Position numbers and translations under genes: made by a program | Notes under the pieces: model-generated | The model's input: the letters and a program-made list of their open reading frames with translations, nothing else | The model's database searches: none | What the model was told of the DNA's origin: nothing | From: Bacillus timonensis | GTDB lineage: Bacteria; Bacillota; Bacilli; Bacillales; Bacillaceae_L | Direction: 5' to 3' | Length of the DNA: 64,000 bases | Assembly (NCBI RefSeq): GCF_004799755.1 | Contig: NZ_SLUB01000004.1 | Span: 1-64,000, forward strand | In this document: positions 36,388 to 46,836 of the stretch, in pieces | Layout: each line of letters opens with the position of its first letter | How positions within the stretch are numbered: position 1 is the stretch's first letter

Positions 36388-37851
36388 ATGAAATTACAGG
36401 ACATATTAGCGAACCTGCATGATTTTACGGAAAAAGGTAATGCCAATCCTTTTATCACATCTCTTGAAATGGACTCGAGGGAGGTAGAAAAGGGATGTTT
36501 ATTCTTTTGTGTAAAAGGTAGTACATTCGATGGTCATGTATTTGCATCAGAAGCTGAATCAAAAGGTGCGGTTGCGATCATCGCTGAAAAGGATGTGGAG
36601 GTATCCATTCCTGTTATCAAAGTGAAGGATACAAGAAGAGCAATGGCTGTATTGGCAGATGCTTTTTATCAGCAACCGACACATAAACTCCAGCTAATAG
36701 GGGTAACCGGGACGAATGGGAAAACATCAATTAGCCATATTGTTGAAGAAATTTTTAAAGAAGCTGGCGAAAAAACAGGCCTTATTGGAACGATGTATAC
36801 GAAAATCGGAGAAAAAACAATTGAAATGAAGAATACGACTCCGGAATCAGTAACACTTCAAAAGTTTTTTCATCAAATGGTGTCTGATAAAGTAACAAGG
36901 GCTGTAATGGAGGTCTCTTCCCATGCCCTCGATATTGGCAGGGTACACGGATGTGATTTTGACATTGCGGTGTTTTCGAATTTGACACAAGATCATTTGG
37001 ATTACCATCGAACAATAGATGAGTACCGAAGAGTGAAAGGTTTATTGTTTGCTAGTTTAGGGAATCGTTTTGATAAAGATAATCCGAAATACGCGGTTCT
37101 GAATAATGATGACCCTGCTTCAGAGGAATACACAAGATCCACTTCAGCCACAATCGTTACATATGGAATCCAACAGAAGGCAGATATTATGGCTGCTAAC
37201 ATTCGGATGACTGCCTCTGGGACAGAATTTGATTTAAAAACACCGTTTGGTTCATATGAAGTGAAGATCAATTTAATTGGACAATTTAGTGTTTATAACG
37301 TATTAGCAGCAGTTACTACTTGTATCGTGTCTGGAATCCCGATTTCAACAATCATTCGTGCAATCAAAAAGGTAAAGGGTGTACCAGGAAGGTTTGAAAT
37401 CGTAAACCAAGGGCAAAATTTTACTGTAATTGTAGATTATGCACACACACCCGATAGCCTAGAAAATGTATTAAAAACGGTTAAACAGTTTGCGAAAGGG
37501 AAAATCAACGTAATTATTGGGTGTGGTGGAGACAGAGACCGTTCAAAGCGTCCAATCATGGCCAAAATTGCAACAGAATTCGCGGATGTCCCCATTTTTA
37601 CATCTGATAATCCTCGCTCGGAAGACCCTCTTGAAATTTTAAAGGAGATGGAGGCAGGTGTAGAAGGAAAATTTTATATCACCATCCCGGATCGTGAAAA
37701 AGCAATTATTTATGCTATTTCAAATGCGTCGGAGAATGATATAATAATCATTGCTGGAAAAGGACATGAAACCTATCAAATCATTGGGAATAAAACTCAT
37801 TCATTTGATGACCGCCTTGTTGCTGCTCGTGCAATTAAGGAGTTGAATTAA
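36388..37851 (+). CDS. murE: UDP-MurNAc-tripeptide synthetase MurE (meso-DAP-adding)
   Basis: It adds the third residue to UDP-MurNAc-L-Ala-D-Glu. The 487-residue protein has the Mur N-terminal domain (about 1-90), the ATP loop [10 protein letters not shown] (K112) and the motif DNPRSEDP (D407-R410), which marks meso-diaminopimelate specificity. The start is uncertain among ATG 36373, 36385 and 36388: AGAGGG lies right before 36373, while 36388 gives the usual MKL N-terminus. The next gene starts with the base after its TAA. Confidence 0.95.
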   Translation: MKLQDILANLHDFTEKGNANPFITSLEMDSREVEKGCLFFCVKGSTFDGHVFASEAESKGAVAIIAEKDVEVSIPVIKVKDTRRAMAVLADAFYQQPTHKLQLIGVTGTNGKTSISHIVEEIFKEAGEKTGLIGTMYTKIGEKTIEMKNTTPESVTLQKFFHQMVSDKVTRAVMEVSSHALDIGRVHGCDFDIAVFSNLTQDHLDYHRTIDEYRRVKGLLFASLGNRFDKDNPKYAVLNNDDPASEEYTRSTSATIVTYGIQQKADIMAANIRMTASGTEFDLKTPFGSYEVKINLIGQFSVYNVLAAVTTCIVSGIPISTIIRAIKKVKGVPGRFEIVNQGQNFTVIVDYAHTPDSLENVLKTVKQFAKGKINVIIGCGGDRDRSKRPIMAKIATEFADVPIFTSDNPRSEDPLEILKEMEAGVEGKFYITIPDREKAIIYAISNASENDIIIIAGKGHETYQIIGNKTHSFDDRLVAARAIKELN

Positions 37852-38304
37852 TTGTTATCCAATCAAGATATGTGGACTCTTTTTGAAGAAGCGTACGGGT
37901 TTAATCATGAGAATTTTGAGTTTGAGGAAGTGATCACTGACCCTAAGATTGTAACGAAAAGAGGACTTTATATTTCAATTGAACAAGAAAAAAGGGATGA
38001 ATTTTTAAAGCAAGCACTTTATAATGGTGCTGTTGCAGCAGTTTGGCCAAAGAATGAAAAATTACCCCTGTTTCTTCCCAATCATTTCCCTGTATTCGTA
38101 GTAAAAGATCCACTACCAGCACTCAATCAAATCTTGGAATTTTATCTTAAAAAAATTGAAGAAAATGGGTATGATACAATGACAAAATTTAAACTATTTA
38201 CAAACGAAGTGAAAAGTATGAAGCAAAACGATCAAACAGTAGAACAAATAAAAATGATTGCAAGAAAATTAGCAACGTACGAAAAAGGGAGGGGAAAAAG
38301 ATGA
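37852..38304 (+). CDS. Stand-alone Mur-ligase N-terminal-domain protein
   Basis: The 150-residue protein has the layout of the UDP-binding N-terminal domain of Mur ligases: [20 protein letters not shown] (about 28-47, the place of DSR-x-V-x-x-G-x-LF), [16 protein letters not shown] (about 51-66, the place of G-x-D-G-H-x-F-x-x-x-A-x-x-x-GA-V-A) and [16 protein letters not shown]. It stops there, with a 45-residue charged helical tail and no ATP loop or catalytic domain. TTG 37852 follows the murE stop directly with AGGAG nine bases upstream, and its end overlaps mraY by four bases. This is the murF slot of many dcw clusters; it may be a shortened MurF derivative. Function unknown. Confidence 0.8.
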   Translation: MLSNQDMWTLFEEAYGFNHENFEFEEVITDPKIVTKRGLYISIEQEKRDEFLKQALYNGAVAAVWPKNEKLPLFLPNHFPVFVVKDPLPALNQILEFYLKKIEENGYDTMTKFKLFTNEVKSMKQNDQTVEQIKMIARKLATYEKGRGKR

Positions 38305-39275
38305 TTGAAGAAGTCGTCATCTATTCGATTGCCATAGGATTTATCATAAGCGTCATTCTCTCCCCCATTTTTATCCCTTTCTTACGTAGATTAAAATTTG
38401 GACAAAGTATCCGTGAGGAAGGTCCTAAATCACATCAAAAAAAGTCGGGAACACCTACGATGGGTGGAATCATTATATTAGTGTCGATTTCACTTACGAC
38501 GATTTTAGTGTCGACTCGATTAGGGGAATTGTCGGTTACGACATATTTACTATTATTTGTAACATTGGGATACGGGGTATTAGGTTTCTTAGATGATTTT
38601 ATTAAAGTAGTACTAAAGAGGAATCTCGGTTTGACCTCCTTACAAAAACTACTTGGTCAAATCGTCATAGCCATCATTTTTTATTTTATTTATAAACAGA
38701 ATAATTTCTCGACTGCCATTTCAATTCCAGGGACAGACTTTGAATTTGATTTAGGAATTCTCTATGTCCTCCTTTTAATTATTTGGTTAGTTGGATTCTC
38801 CAATGCTGTCAATTTAACCGATGGTTTAGATGGATTAGTTTCGGGTACGGCTGCGATAGCGTTTGGTGCGTTTGCCGTATTAGCTTGGAATCAAGCACAA
38901 TATGATGTTGCCATCTTCTCTGTTGCTATAGTTGGAGCAGTACTTGGGTTCCTTGTATTTAATGCAAACCCAGCAAAGGTATTCATGGGTGATACAGGAT
39001 CACTTGCACTTGGTGGGGCGATTGCAACAGTTGCCATTACTCTAAAGCTTGAGATCTTACTGATTTTAATCGGTGGTGTTTTTGTAATTGAGACATTGTC
39101 TGTTATTATTCAAGTTATCTCTTTTAAAACAACGGGTAGACGTGTGTTTAGAATGAGTCCTTTACATCATCACTATGAATTGGTGGGTTGGTCCGAATGG
39201 CGGGTTGTTGTAACATTTTGGACGGTAGGATTATTATGTGCGATTCTTGGAATTTATATCGAGGTGTGGATTTAA
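38301..39275 (+). CDS. mraY: Phospho-N-acetylmuramoyl-pentapeptide transferase MraY
   Basis: It transfers phospho-MurNAc-pentapeptide to undecaprenyl phosphate to give lipid I. The 324-residue protein has about ten transmembrane helices and the family motifs GTPTMGG (near 51-57), FLDDFIKV (near 98-105), [12 protein letters not shown] (near 172-183), [12 protein letters not shown] and the HHHYE loop. The ATG overlaps the upstream gene by four bases (ATGA), and murD starts directly after its stop, so translation through this stretch is coupled. Confidence 0.97.
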   Translation: MIEEVVIYSIAIGFIISVILSPIFIPFLRRLKFGQSIREEGPKSHQKKSGTPTMGGIIILVSISLTTILVSTRLGELSVTTYLLLFVTLGYGVLGFLDDFIKVVLKRNLGLTSLQKLLGQIVIAIIFYFIYKQNNFSTAISIPGTDFEFDLGILYVLLLIIWLVGFSNAVNLTDGLDGLVSGTAAIAFGAFAVLAWNQAQYDVAIFSVAIVGAVLGFLVFNANPAKVFMGDTGSLALGGAIATVAITLKLEILLILIGGVFVIETLSVIIQVISFKTTGRRVFRMSPLHHHYELVGWSEWRVVVTFWTVGLLCAILGIYIEVWI

Positions 39276-40628
39276 TTGAAAAATGCAAATAAATTTTCTA
39301 ACAAACAAATTTTAATACTGGGTCTTGCGAAAAGCGGCTTCGCTGCAGCTAAGGTTCTTTCTAATCTCGGCGCACGCCTCACTGTTAATGACCAGAAGCC
39401 ATTTGAAGAAAACGAGCCCGCACAGGAACTCGAAAAATTGGGAATAAAGGTAGTATGTGGAGGTCATCCAATCGGAATTTTGGATGATCATTTTGACTTT
39501 ATTGTTAAAAATCCGGGAATCCCATACAGCAATCCCCTTCTTGTTAAGGCGAAAGAAAAAGGAATTCCCGTCATCACCGAGGTTGAACTTGCCTATCATA
39601 TTACTCCTGCAGAGTTTATTGGTATTACAGGATCTAATGGAAAGACAACCACAACGACATTGATTTTTGAAATGTTAAAGCATGGTGAGAAATCTCCTTT
39701 AATCGCAGGAAACATTGGGACAGTGGCCTGTGAGGTTGCACAAGGGGCAGAGAAGGAAAATATGATCGTGACCGAACTATCCTCGTTCCAATTAATGGGA
39801 ATTGAAGATTTTGCACCAAAGATTGCCGTTTTACTAAATATTTTTGACGCGCATCTTGATTATCATGGAACGAAGGAGGAATATGTGAAAGCAAAGGCAA
39901 GAATCTTTGAAAATCAAACGGAAGATGATTACAGTGTGATCAATGTCGATGACAAAGATGTTCTATTTGCAGCAGAGGGTAGCAAAGCTAAGAAAATACC
40001 ATTCTCCACTACGAGGGTATTACAAACGGGTGCCTATATGAAGGAGCAAAGTATTTATTTTGATGATGAAAAAATCATTGAAATTAAGGATATTGTTTTA
40101 CCGGGTGTCCATAATCTTGAAAATATATTGGCTGCTGTTGCGGTTGCCAAGCTCGTCGATACACCAAATAGTGCAATTACCCAAGTGTTAACAACTTTTA
40201 CGGGGGTAAAGCATCGATTACAATATGTTACTTCCATTCAGAATCGCAAATTTTATAATGATTCTAAGGCAACGAATATCCTGGCAACGAAAAAGGCAAT
40301 ATCCGCTTTTGAACAACCGATTATATTGTTAGCTGGCGGACTTGATCGTGGAAATGAATTCGATGATCTCGTTCCTGAACTAACCCATGTAAAAGCAATG
40401 GTTCTGTTTGGTCAAACAGCCAAAAAGCTTGAACGCGCGGGGAGACTTGCCAGAATAGAAATGATAAAACTGGTCGATAATGTTGAAGCAGCGGTTAAAG
40501 AAGCTTATACTCTTTCAAATGAAGGTGATGTCATTTTATTATCACCTGCGTGCGCTAGCTGGGATCAACATAAAACATTTGAAGAAAGAGGAGACATTTT
40601 TATAAACGCCGTGCATAAGCTTAAGTAA
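39276..40628 (+). CDS. murD: UDP-MurNAc-L-Ala:D-Glu ligase MurD
   Basis: It adds D-glutamate to UDP-MurNAc-L-Ala in the cytoplasm. The 450-residue ligase has a Rossmann-like UDP-binding N-terminus ([17 protein letters not shown]), the ATP loop [12 protein letters not shown] (near 115-126), [12 protein letters not shown] and the C-terminal [11 protein letters not shown] motif. The start is TTG 39276 immediately after mraY, with GAGGTG about ten bases upstream. Confidence 0.97.
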   Translation: MKNANKFSNKQILILGLAKSGFAAAKVLSNLGARLTVNDQKPFEENEPAQELEKLGIKVVCGGHPIGILDDHFDFIVKNPGIPYSNPLLVKAKEKGIPVITEVELAYHITPAEFIGITGSNGKTTTTTLIFEMLKHGEKSPLIAGNIGTVACEVAQGAEKENMIVTELSSFQLMGIEDFAPKIAVLLNIFDAHLDYHGTKEEYVKAKARIFENQTEDDYSVINVDDKDVLFAAEGSKAKKIPFSTTRVLQTGAYMKEQSIYFDDEKIIEIKDIVLPGVHNLENILAAVAVAKLVDTPNSAITQVLTTFTGVKHRLQYVTSIQNRKFYNDSKATNILATKKAISAFEQPIILLAGGLDRGNEFDDLVPELTHVKAMVLFGQTAKKLERAGRLARIEMIKLVDNVEAAVKEAYTLSNEGDVILLSPACASWDQHKTFEERGDIFINAVHKLK

Positions 40629-40679
40629 GGGCTTGGACAATCTAGAGCTCTGAATCTAGAATGTAGAGGTGGTTTGATT

Positions 40680-41777
40680 GTGACCCAAAGAACGACTCCG
40701 GATATTATCTTAATTATTACTACTCTTACACTTTTAGCAGTTGGATTGATCATGGTATACAGTGCCAGTGCGGTATGGGCTACATATAAATTCGATGATT
40801 CATTTTTCTTTGCTAAAAGACAGCTCCTGTTTGCGAGTGTTGGAGTCATTGCCATGTTTTTTATTATGAATGTAGACTATTGGACATGGAGGACGTGGGC
40901 AAAAGTCTTAATCATCATTTGTTTTGTATTATTGGTAGCTGTATTAATTCCTGGAATTGGAATGGAACGTAATGGATCGCAAAGTTGGATCGGAGTCGGT
41001 GCATTTTCCATTCAACCTTCAGAATTTATGAAATTAGCGATGATTGCTTTTTTGGCCAAATTCCTATCTGAAAACCAAAAAAAAATCACATCCTTTAAAA
41101 AGGGGTTAATGCCCTCACTGTCTCTTGTTTTTTTAGCATTTGGAATGATCATGCTGCAGCCGGATTTAGGGACAGGAACGGTTATGGTAGGTACATGTAT
41201 TGTCATGATTTATGTGGCAGGAGCAAGAATCTCCCACTTTGTTGGTTTAGGTCTAATTGGTGTGGTGGGGTTTGTTGCGTTAATTTTATCAGCACCATAT
41301 CGTATTAAACGGATCACATCCTTTTTAGATCCATGGGAAGATCCATTGGGAACCGGGTTTCAAATCATTCAATCCCTTTATGCAATTGGTCCTGGCGGAT
41401 TATTTGGTTTAGGATTAGGACAAAGCCGGCAGAAGTTTTTCTATTTGCCAGAACCACAAACAGACTTTATTTTCGCTATCCTAGCCGAAGAATTGGGCTT
41501 TATTGGTGGTTCGTTTGTCATCATATTATTCAGTATTCTACTCTGGAGAGGTGTACGAATTGCTTTGGGTGCACCTGATTTATATGGAAGCTTTCTTGGA
41601 ATTGGAATTATTGGAATGATTGCAATCCAAGTTATTATCAATATCGGAGTCGTTACAGGTCTAATGCCAGTAACTGGAATTACTCTTCCGTTCTTAAGTT
41701 ATGGAGGTTCATCCTTAACCTTAATGCTCATGGCGGTCGGAGTCCTTTTAAATATTAGCAGGTATTCAAGGTATTAA
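40680..41777 (+). CDS. spoVE: SEDS-family protein SpoVE (sporulation glycosyltransferase)
   Basis: The 365-residue SEDS protein, relative of FtsW and RodA, polymerises lipid II for the spore cortex together with SpoVD. It has about ten transmembrane helices and family motifs LMVYSASAVWA (near 21-31), the conserved KRQLLFASVGV, LQPDLGTGTVM with the catalytic-type Asp, GPGGLFGLGLGQSRQKFFYLPEPQTDFIFA and LPFLSYGGSSL. GTG 40680 follows AGAGGTGG by seven bases. The dcw position after murD could also host ftsW, but FtsW lies elsewhere in Bacillus. Confidence 0.93.
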   Translation: MTQRTTPDIILIITTLTLLAVGLIMVYSASAVWATYKFDDSFFFAKRQLLFASVGVIAMFFIMNVDYWTWRTWAKVLIIICFVLLVAVLIPGIGMERNGSQSWIGVGAFSIQPSEFMKLAMIAFLAKFLSENQKKITSFKKGLMPSLSLVFLAFGMIMLQPDLGTGTVMVGTCIVMIYVAGARISHFVGLGLIGVVGFVALILSAPYRIKRITSFLDPWEDPLGTGFQIIQSLYAIGPGGLFGLGLGQSRQKFFYLPEPQTDFIFAILAEELGFIGGSFVIILFSILLWRGVRIALGAPDLYGSFLGIGIIGMIAIQVIINIGVVTGLMPVTGITLPFLSYGGSSLTLMLMAVGVLLNISRYSRY

Positions 41778-41797
41778 CCCAAAATCACATGAATATA

Positions 41798-41846
41798 TGT
41801 TATACTATAAAATGGTTTAACCCTGTTTACACGAACAGGGTTAAAC
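41798..41846 (+). promoter_or_regulatory. Extended -10 promoter with 5' leader hairpin before murG
   Basis: TGTTATACT (41798-41806) is an extended -10 element. A perfect 13-bp stem follows, GTTTAACCCTGTT (41815-41827) with AACAGGGTTAAAC (41834-41846), which would begin at about the first transcribed base. There is no proper T-run, so it looks like a leader stem rather than a terminator. Confidence 0.5.
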
Positions 41847-41886
41847 TACTTTTAACGATAAACTTCCAAATGGGAGGAAACAAACC

Positions 41887-42975
41887 TTGAAGATTGTAGT
41901 GAGTGGTGGAGGTACAGGAGGTCATATTTATCCTGCACTTGCCTTAATTAAAGAAATAAAAAAGCTTAACCCTTCAGCTGAGTTTCTTTATGTCGGTACC
42001 GAAAAAGGGCTAGAAAGTGGAATTGTGGTTCGTGAAGGGATTCCTTTTAAAACGATTCATATCACAGGATTTAAACGAAAGATCTCCATTGATAACATTA
42101 AAACAATCGCACGTTTTATTAAAGGAGTAAATCACAGTAAAAAAATAATCAAGGATTTCAAACCTGATGTGGTGATTGGTACAGGCGGTTACGTGTGCGG
42201 ACCCGTTGTATATGCAGCATCAAAATTACATATCCCAACCATTATTCATGAACAAAATAGTATTCCAGGACTTACCAATAAATTTTTAAGTCGCTACGTT
42301 GATAAAGTGGCAATATGTTTTGAAGAAGCTAAAACCTTCTTTCCTAAGGAAAAAGTGATTCTAACAGGAAACCCAAGGGCTTCTGAAGTCATTGGGAAGG
42401 ATGGTCGAGCAGGCAGAGATTCTGTTGGTCTTAATAATTCCCAAAAGTCCGTTTTAATAGTGGGAGGAAGCAGAGGTGCTAGGCCGCTAAATGATGCTTT
42501 TTTACATGCTTTACCTGAAGTAAAGGAAAAGGATTATCAATTCCTTTATGTAACAGGTGAGGTTCATTATGAAAATGTACTTAAACAGGTAAAAGCAGTT
42601 GGAAATCCTGATAATGTCATTATCAAGCCGTTTATTCATAATATGCCAGAAGTATTAGCGGGTGTAGACCTTGTGGTTGCCCGAGCAGGTGCGACAACAT
42701 TGGCTGAATTAACTGCTCTAGGTCTGCCAAGTATTTTGGTACCTAGCCCATATGTAACAAACAATCACCAAGAGAAAAATGCGAGGTCCTTAAGTGATAA
42801 AGGGGCTGCGATTTTACGACTTGAAAAGGACTTAACGGGTCCTCAGCTTCTTAAGGACATTGACTCAATCCTTTTAAATCAAATAAAACTTGAGGAAATG
42901 AAAAAAGCATCTTCTCAAATAGGTATCCCAGACGCTGCAAGACGGTTGTACAATGTTATGAAGGATTTAATGTAG
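41887..42975 (+). CDS. murG: Lipid II synthase MurG
   Basis: It transfers GlcNAc from UDP-GlcNAc to lipid I, at the inner face of the membrane. The 362-residue GT-B enzyme has the glycine-rich loop [16 protein letters not shown] at the N-terminus, [14 protein letters not shown] near 119-132, [11 protein letters not shown] and the donor-binding [30 protein letters not shown] segment. TTG start after GGGAGGAAA. It has its own promoter-like leader hairpin upstream. Confidence 0.97.
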   Translation: MKIVVSGGGTGGHIYPALALIKEIKKLNPSAEFLYVGTEKGLESGIVVREGIPFKTIHITGFKRKISIDNIKTIARFIKGVNHSKKIIKDFKPDVVIGTGGYVCGPVVYAASKLHIPTIIHEQNSIPGLTNKFLSRYVDKVAICFEEAKTFFPKEKVILTGNPRASEVIGKDGRAGRDSVGLNNSQKSVLIVGGSRGARPLNDAFLHALPEVKEKDYQFLYVTGEVHYENVLKQVKAVGNPDNVIIKPFIHNMPEVLAGVDLVVARAGATTLAELTALGLPSILVPSPYVTNNHQEKNARSLSDKGAAILRLEKDLTGPQLLKDIDSILLNQIKLEEMKKASSQIGIPDAARRLYNVMKDLM

Positions 42976-43098
42976 AAAAACGTTTTTGTTCAGTTTATGA
43001 ACGAAGTCAAATATAGGCAAATGTACCATGAAGCACACGTGGAGCATATACTACATTATAGTTTGTTCCTAGTGGGAATGCTGATAAAGGAGGTTAAT

Positions 43099-44007
43099 AT
43101 GGACAATATTGTAAAGGAACTTCAAGAAGCGAATGTTGGCAAGGTTTTAGTGAATGAACCTTTATCAAAGCATACAACAATTAAAATTGGTGGTCCGGCT
43201 GACGTATTCATTGAACCAGATAGTATTGAATCATTAAAAAAGACGCTTGAAATTATTAAAAAGCACGGTATTAAGTGGCGAGCAATCGGTAGAGGATCAA
43301 ATCTCCTCGTATCTGATAAAGGGATTGAGGGTGCTGTCATTAAGATTGGCAATGGCCTTAACCATATGGAACTTGATGGTACCACACTTACTGTTGGGGC
43401 AGGATATTCAATTGTAAGTCTAGCCGTTCAAATTGCAAGAAAGGGATTATCAGGACTTGAATTTTCAAGTGGGATTCCTGGTTCAATCGGTGGAGCTGTT
43501 TATATGAACGCAGGGGCACATGGTTCGGATGTATCGAAAGTATTAACAAAGGCTCATATATTATTTGATGATGGTACCTTTGAATGGCTATCAAATGAAG
43601 AAATGGAATATTCGTACCGCACCTCTATTCTACAAAAAAAGCGACCAGGGATTGTGGTTGAAGCTACATTTCAATTAACAGAAGGAGATAAAACAGATAT
43701 CTCTGCAGTTATGAAGAAAAATAAAGAGTATCGAAGAGATACGCAACCATGGGATCTTCCATGTGCCGGAAGCATTTTTCGTAATCCACTTCCAAATTAC
43801 GCTGGACAGTTAGTTGAAAAATCAGGTTTGAAAGGTCATTCTATTGGCGGAGCGAAAATTTCAGAAATGCATGGGAATTTTATTGTCAATGCAGGTAATG
43901 CAAAAGCTCAGGATGTTCTTGACCTCATTCAATTTGTAAAAGAGAAAATCTATACTATACATGGTGTACGAATGGAAACGGAAGTTGAAATAATTGGTCG
44001 AATGTAG
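43099..44007 (+). CDS. murB: UDP-N-acetylenolpyruvoylglucosamine reductase MurB
   Basis: This FAD enzyme reduces UDP-GlcNAc-enolpyruvate to UDP-MurNAc. The 302-residue protein shows [30 protein letters not shown] (near 80-90), [25 protein letters not shown] and CAGSIFRNP (with the catalytic-type Ser), ending MHGNFIVN and the terminal Glu region, a type II MurB. ATG 43099 follows AAAGGAGG by six bases; the open frame upstream to 42997 has no site. divIB follows after a promoter and hairpin. Confidence 0.96.
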   Translation: MDNIVKELQEANVGKVLVNEPLSKHTTIKIGGPADVFIEPDSIESLKKTLEIIKKHGIKWRAIGRGSNLLVSDKGIEGAVIKIGNGLNHMELDGTTLTVGAGYSIVSLAVQIARKGLSGLEFSSGIPGSIGGAVYMNAGAHGSDVSKVLTKAHILFDDGTFEWLSNEEMEYSYRTSILQKKRPGIVVEATFQLTEGDKTDISAVMKKNKEYRRDTQPWDLPCAGSIFRNPLPNYAGQLVEKSGLKGHSIGGAKISEMHGNFIVNAGNAKAQDVLDLIQFVKEKIYTIHGVRMETEVEIIGRM

Positions 44008-44038
44008 ACAGTTTCTACACCCATTTCTTAGGGAAATA

Positions 44039-44110
44039 TGATATAATACAATAACATGTATGTGTTACTGTACTGGTTGAATAAACGGCATGTATACATG
44101 CCGTTTATTC
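44039..44110 (+). promoter_or_regulatory. Extended -10 promoter and long palindrome before divIB
   Basis: TGATATAAT (44039-44047) is an extended -10 element with a perfect TATAAT. It is followed at 44079-44110 by a perfect 32-bp palindrome (left arm GAATAAACGGCATG) and TTTCG. The hairpin could be a leader structure or a weak terminator for the murG-murB transcript. Confidence 0.55.
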
Positions 44111-44205
44111 TTTCGTTCTACCCATTTTTTAAAGTGAAATAATGACTGATTAAACATACATACGATTTTATTTTTATTGGCTCTCATAGAGCGGGGTGAA
44201 TGTAT

Positions 44206-45009
44206 TTGGCGAAGCAAAAGGTTGTTACAATAGAAGACCGAATTCCAAAGCTTAAGCAGAGGAGAAAACAAAAGGCGAATCGACGACTGATTATGTATAT
44301 TACGTTTTTCTTTTTCTTGCTTTCAGGAATACTTTATTTTCAATCTCCTTATAGTAAAATTGGCGAAATCACCATTACGGGCAACCAAAATATCTCATCC
44401 GATCAAATTTTAAAGCTTAGTCAATTAAAAGTTGGGACAAGCTTTTGGAAGGTCGATAAGGATAACGTCATCCAAAATATAAAAAAACACCCTGAAATTA
44501 AGGAAGTATCGATTGAAAAAAGACTACCGAATCATATTAAGTTAAATGTTAGCGAATTGAAAAGGGTAGGCTATATAAGTGGTTCTAATACTTTTTACCC
44601 GATCCTTGAAAATGGTGAAATTATCGAAAAACCACAGGAGTTTGGTTCCAAGGCGATTCCAGTGGATGCACCGATCTTGGTTGACTGGAAAGATGAAGCT
44701 TTAACATTGATCGCAAAGGAACTTAATAAAGTTCAACCGTCAATTTCAAAACTCATCTCTGAAATTCATCATACACCTACAGAATATGATCCTCTGCAGA
44801 TGACACTGTATATGGTTGATGGGTATGAGGTGAAAGCAACTGTAAGAAATTTCGCGAAAAATATAACGGCTTATCCAACGATTATTAGTGAATTGGATCC
44901 GTCTCTTAAAGGATATATTGAACTAGATGTTGTACCAACATTTATTCCATACGAATACGAAAACACCAATGAAGATGAGGAGATGGTAACAGATGAAGGT
45001 GAAGGGTAA
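44206..45009 (+). CDS. divIB: Cell division protein DivIB (FtsQ)
   Basis: The 267-residue bitopic protein has a basic cytoplasmic tail (about 1-28), a transmembrane helix (about 30-47), a POTRA domain (about 50-120; IGEITITGNQNISSDQILKLSQLKVGTSFWK) and a beta domain. An acidic C-terminal tail follows. It forms the FtsL-DivIC-DivIB complex in the divisome. TTG 44206 follows GGGGTG by seven bases; ATG 44200 nearly abuts it. Its end overlaps ylxW by 17 bases. Confidence 0.94.
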   Translation: MAKQKVVTIEDRIPKLKQRRKQKANRRLIMYITFFFFLLSGILYFQSPYSKIGEITITGNQNISSDQILKLSQLKVGTSFWKVDKDNVIQNIKKHPEIKEVSIEKRLPNHIKLNVSELKRVGYISGSNTFYPILENGEIIEKPQEFGSKAIPVDAPILVDWKDEALTLIAKELNKVQPSISKLISEIHHTPTEYDPLQMTLYMVDGYEVKATVRNFAKNITAYPTIISELDPSLKGYIELDVVPTFIPYEYENTNEDEEMVTDEGEG

Positions 45010-45697
45010 GCACGTCATTCTCTCATTTGTTTGCTTAGTCCTCGGCTTTATGATTTCATTCTCGTACCAATTTACTAAGGAACAATTGGAATCAAATCAG
45101 GTGACTGAACAACAATGGAATGAAGAAGCTAAAATTCGAACAGAGCTGAATGAACAGAATGAAAAAAATAATGAACTTCAATTAAAGTTGATAGAAAAAC
45201 AAAATCAAATTCAAGCAATTGAAGAAGAACTCGCAAAAGAAGAACAGGAGCAGATTTACTACAATCTCGTCGAGGAAGTCGAAAAATACCGTATGGTTGT
45301 TGGTGAGATTGGGGTCAAAGGTCCGGGAGTTGTCGTTACACTTGAAGATGCCTCCTACGTACCTTCTGGGCAGGATGTGAACAATTATTTAGTTCATGAA
45401 AGTCATTTATTCAAGGTTATTAATGAACTTTATGTATCTGGTGCACAAGCTGTTTCTGTTAATGGTAAGCGACTTCAGTCTAATTCTTTTATTTACTGTA
45501 ATGGTCCTGTTGTTGTAGTAGATGGTGCACCTTTTCCTGCTCCATTTGTCATTTCAGCAATTGGTGACCCAGATGTACTGGTGCCTGCCTTAAATATGAA
45601 TGGAGGAATCACTGACCAATTGATACAGGATAATATTGTCGTGAAAATTGAAAACAAGGCACAAATTGAAATGGACCCATTAATTAACGCGAAATAG
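44993..45697 (+). CDS. ylxW: DUF881 protein YlxW
   Basis: The 234-residue protein has an N-terminal membrane anchor (about 7-24), a coiled coil (about 25-85) and a C-terminal DUF881 domain (VGEIGVKGPGVVVTLEDA, LYVSGAQAVSVNGKRL, NGPVVVVDGAPFPAPFVISAIGDPD). Function is unknown; the conserved place between divIB and ftsA suggests a division or envelope role. ATG 44993 lies inside divIB. It is a paralogue of the next gene. Confidence 0.9.
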   Translation: MKVKGKHVILSFVCLVLGFMISFSYQFTKEQLESNQVTEQQWNEEAKIRTELNEQNEKNNELQLKLIEKQNQIQAIEEELAKEEQEQIYYNLVEEVEKYRMVVGEIGVKGPGVVVTLEDASYVPSGQDVNNYLVHESHLFKVINELYVSGAQAVSVNGKRLQSNSFIYCNGPVVVVDGAPFPAPFVISAIGDPDVLVPALNMNGGITDQLIQDNIVVKIENKAQIEMDPLINAK

Positions 45698-45706
45698 GTG
45701 GTTTTA

Positions 45707-46417
45707 TTGGACAAAAAAACAGGCATTAGCTTCACGGTCATTACGTGTATAATAGGTTTCATGGTTGCTGTCCAATTTCAAACCATTAAAGAACCTGAAG
45801 TGCGTGATACCCGTGATTTATGGGAGTTACGAGAGGATTTAAAACAATCCCAAGAATTATATACGGATCTTTTAACAAAAATTTATACATATGAGGCGAA
45901 GGTTGAGCAATATGAAAGTCAACGTGATGATAGTAAAATAATGATTCTTAAGGATACCCTTGATGAGTTAAAGAAAGAGGCTGGTCTTACACAAGTTTCA
46001 GGTCCAGGCATTACAATCACAGTTGAGCAATCGTTCAATGAAGTTGGCAAACAAGCAACGACCATCACCCCAAGTTTGTTGAGATGGTTAATAAATGAAT
46101 TAAATTCTTATCAAGCAAAGGCAATTTCAATTGATGGTCATCGAGTAATTTCCACCACGGTGATTCGGGAAATTCAAGGAAGACCGAAAATCGATTCATA
46201 TTCAATCAGTCCATTGCCAATTGAAATAAAAGTCATTGCTGATGACGCAGAGCGACTTTACAATAAGTTGAAAGCATCAGAAGCGGAGCGCCAGTTTTTT
46301 ATTGATAATTTACGCTTGAAAATTTCAAAGCCAAGTAAAGTCGTAACGATACCTGCGTATGACGACCCAATTAGGATTACAGAAATGCAACCTAATATGG
46401 AACCAGATAAAAAGTGA
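45707..46417 (+). CDS. ylxX: DUF881 protein YlxX
   Basis: The 236-residue paralogue of YlxW has a membrane anchor (about 6-24), a coiled coil (about 35-85) and a DUF881 domain (GLTQVSGPGITITVEQS, INELNSYQAKAISIDGHRV, YSISPLPIEIKVIAD). TTG 45707 is preferred, since TAGGTGG lies five bases before; the frame also opens at GTG 45698 directly after the ylxW stop. Function unknown. Confidence 0.9.
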   Translation: MDKKTGISFTVITCIIGFMVAVQFQTIKEPEVRDTRDLWELREDLKQSQELYTDLLTKIYTYEAKVEQYESQRDDSKIMILKDTLDELKKEAGLTQVSGPGITITVEQSFNEVGKQATTITPSLLRWLINELNSYQAKAISIDGHRVISTTVIREIQGRPKIDSYSISPLPIEIKVIADDAERLYNKLKASEAERQFFIDNLRLKISKPSKVVTIPAYDDPIRITEMQPNMEPDKK

Positions 46418-46435
46418 AAAAGGTGGAACATCGAT

Positions 46436-46798
46436 ATGTGGCTCCCAATCTTCGGTCTAATAGTCGGAATCATTCTCGGACTGTTATCGGAATTCAAAAT
46501 TCCGGCAGAGTATTCAAATTATTTATCAATTGCGGTATTAGCAGCACTTGATACATTATTCGGTGGCATTCGTGCACACCTGCAAAATATTTATGATCAG
46601 TCCGTCTTTGTTTCTGGTTTCTTTTTTAATATTTTATTGGCAGCAAGTTTAGCTTTTCTAGGTGTACATCTTGGTGTAGACTTGTATTTGGTAGCCGTTT
46701 TTGCATTTGGTGTAAGGTTATTCCAAAATATTGCGGTTATCAGACGAATAATTTTATCCAAATGGAGCCTTTCTCGTGATAAAATAGAAAAAAATTGA
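46436..46798 (+). CDS. sbp: Small basic protein Sbp (DUF1290)
   Basis: The 120-residue membrane protein has three to four hydrophobic helices (LPIFGLIVGIILGLLS; AVLAALDTLFGGIRA; GFFFNILLAASLAFLGVHLGVDLYLVAVFAFGVRLFQN). It ends in a basic, charged tail. It matches Sbp of B. subtilis, which always precedes ftsA. Its function is not known. AGGTGG lies upstream of the ATG. Confidence 0.9.
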   Translation: MWLPIFGLIVGIILGLLSEFKIPAEYSNYLSIAVLAALDTLFGGIRAHLQNIYDQSVFVSGFFFNILLAASLAFLGVHLGVDLYLVAVFAFGVRLFQNIAVIRRIILSKWSLSRDKIEKN

Positions 46799-46836
46799 TT
46801 TTTTATAAAGGGAAAATCCCTATGATTGTTGAATAT

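Noticed and set aside
40621-40679. SigE promoter before spoVE
   Set aside because: No convincing -10 or -35 could be found in the gap; only a TCTAGA-flanked dyad of unclear meaning.
42976-42987. Palindrome AAAAACGTTTTT after murG as a cre site
   Set aside because: It keeps only the central part of the cre consensus and misses the outer TG and CA positions.
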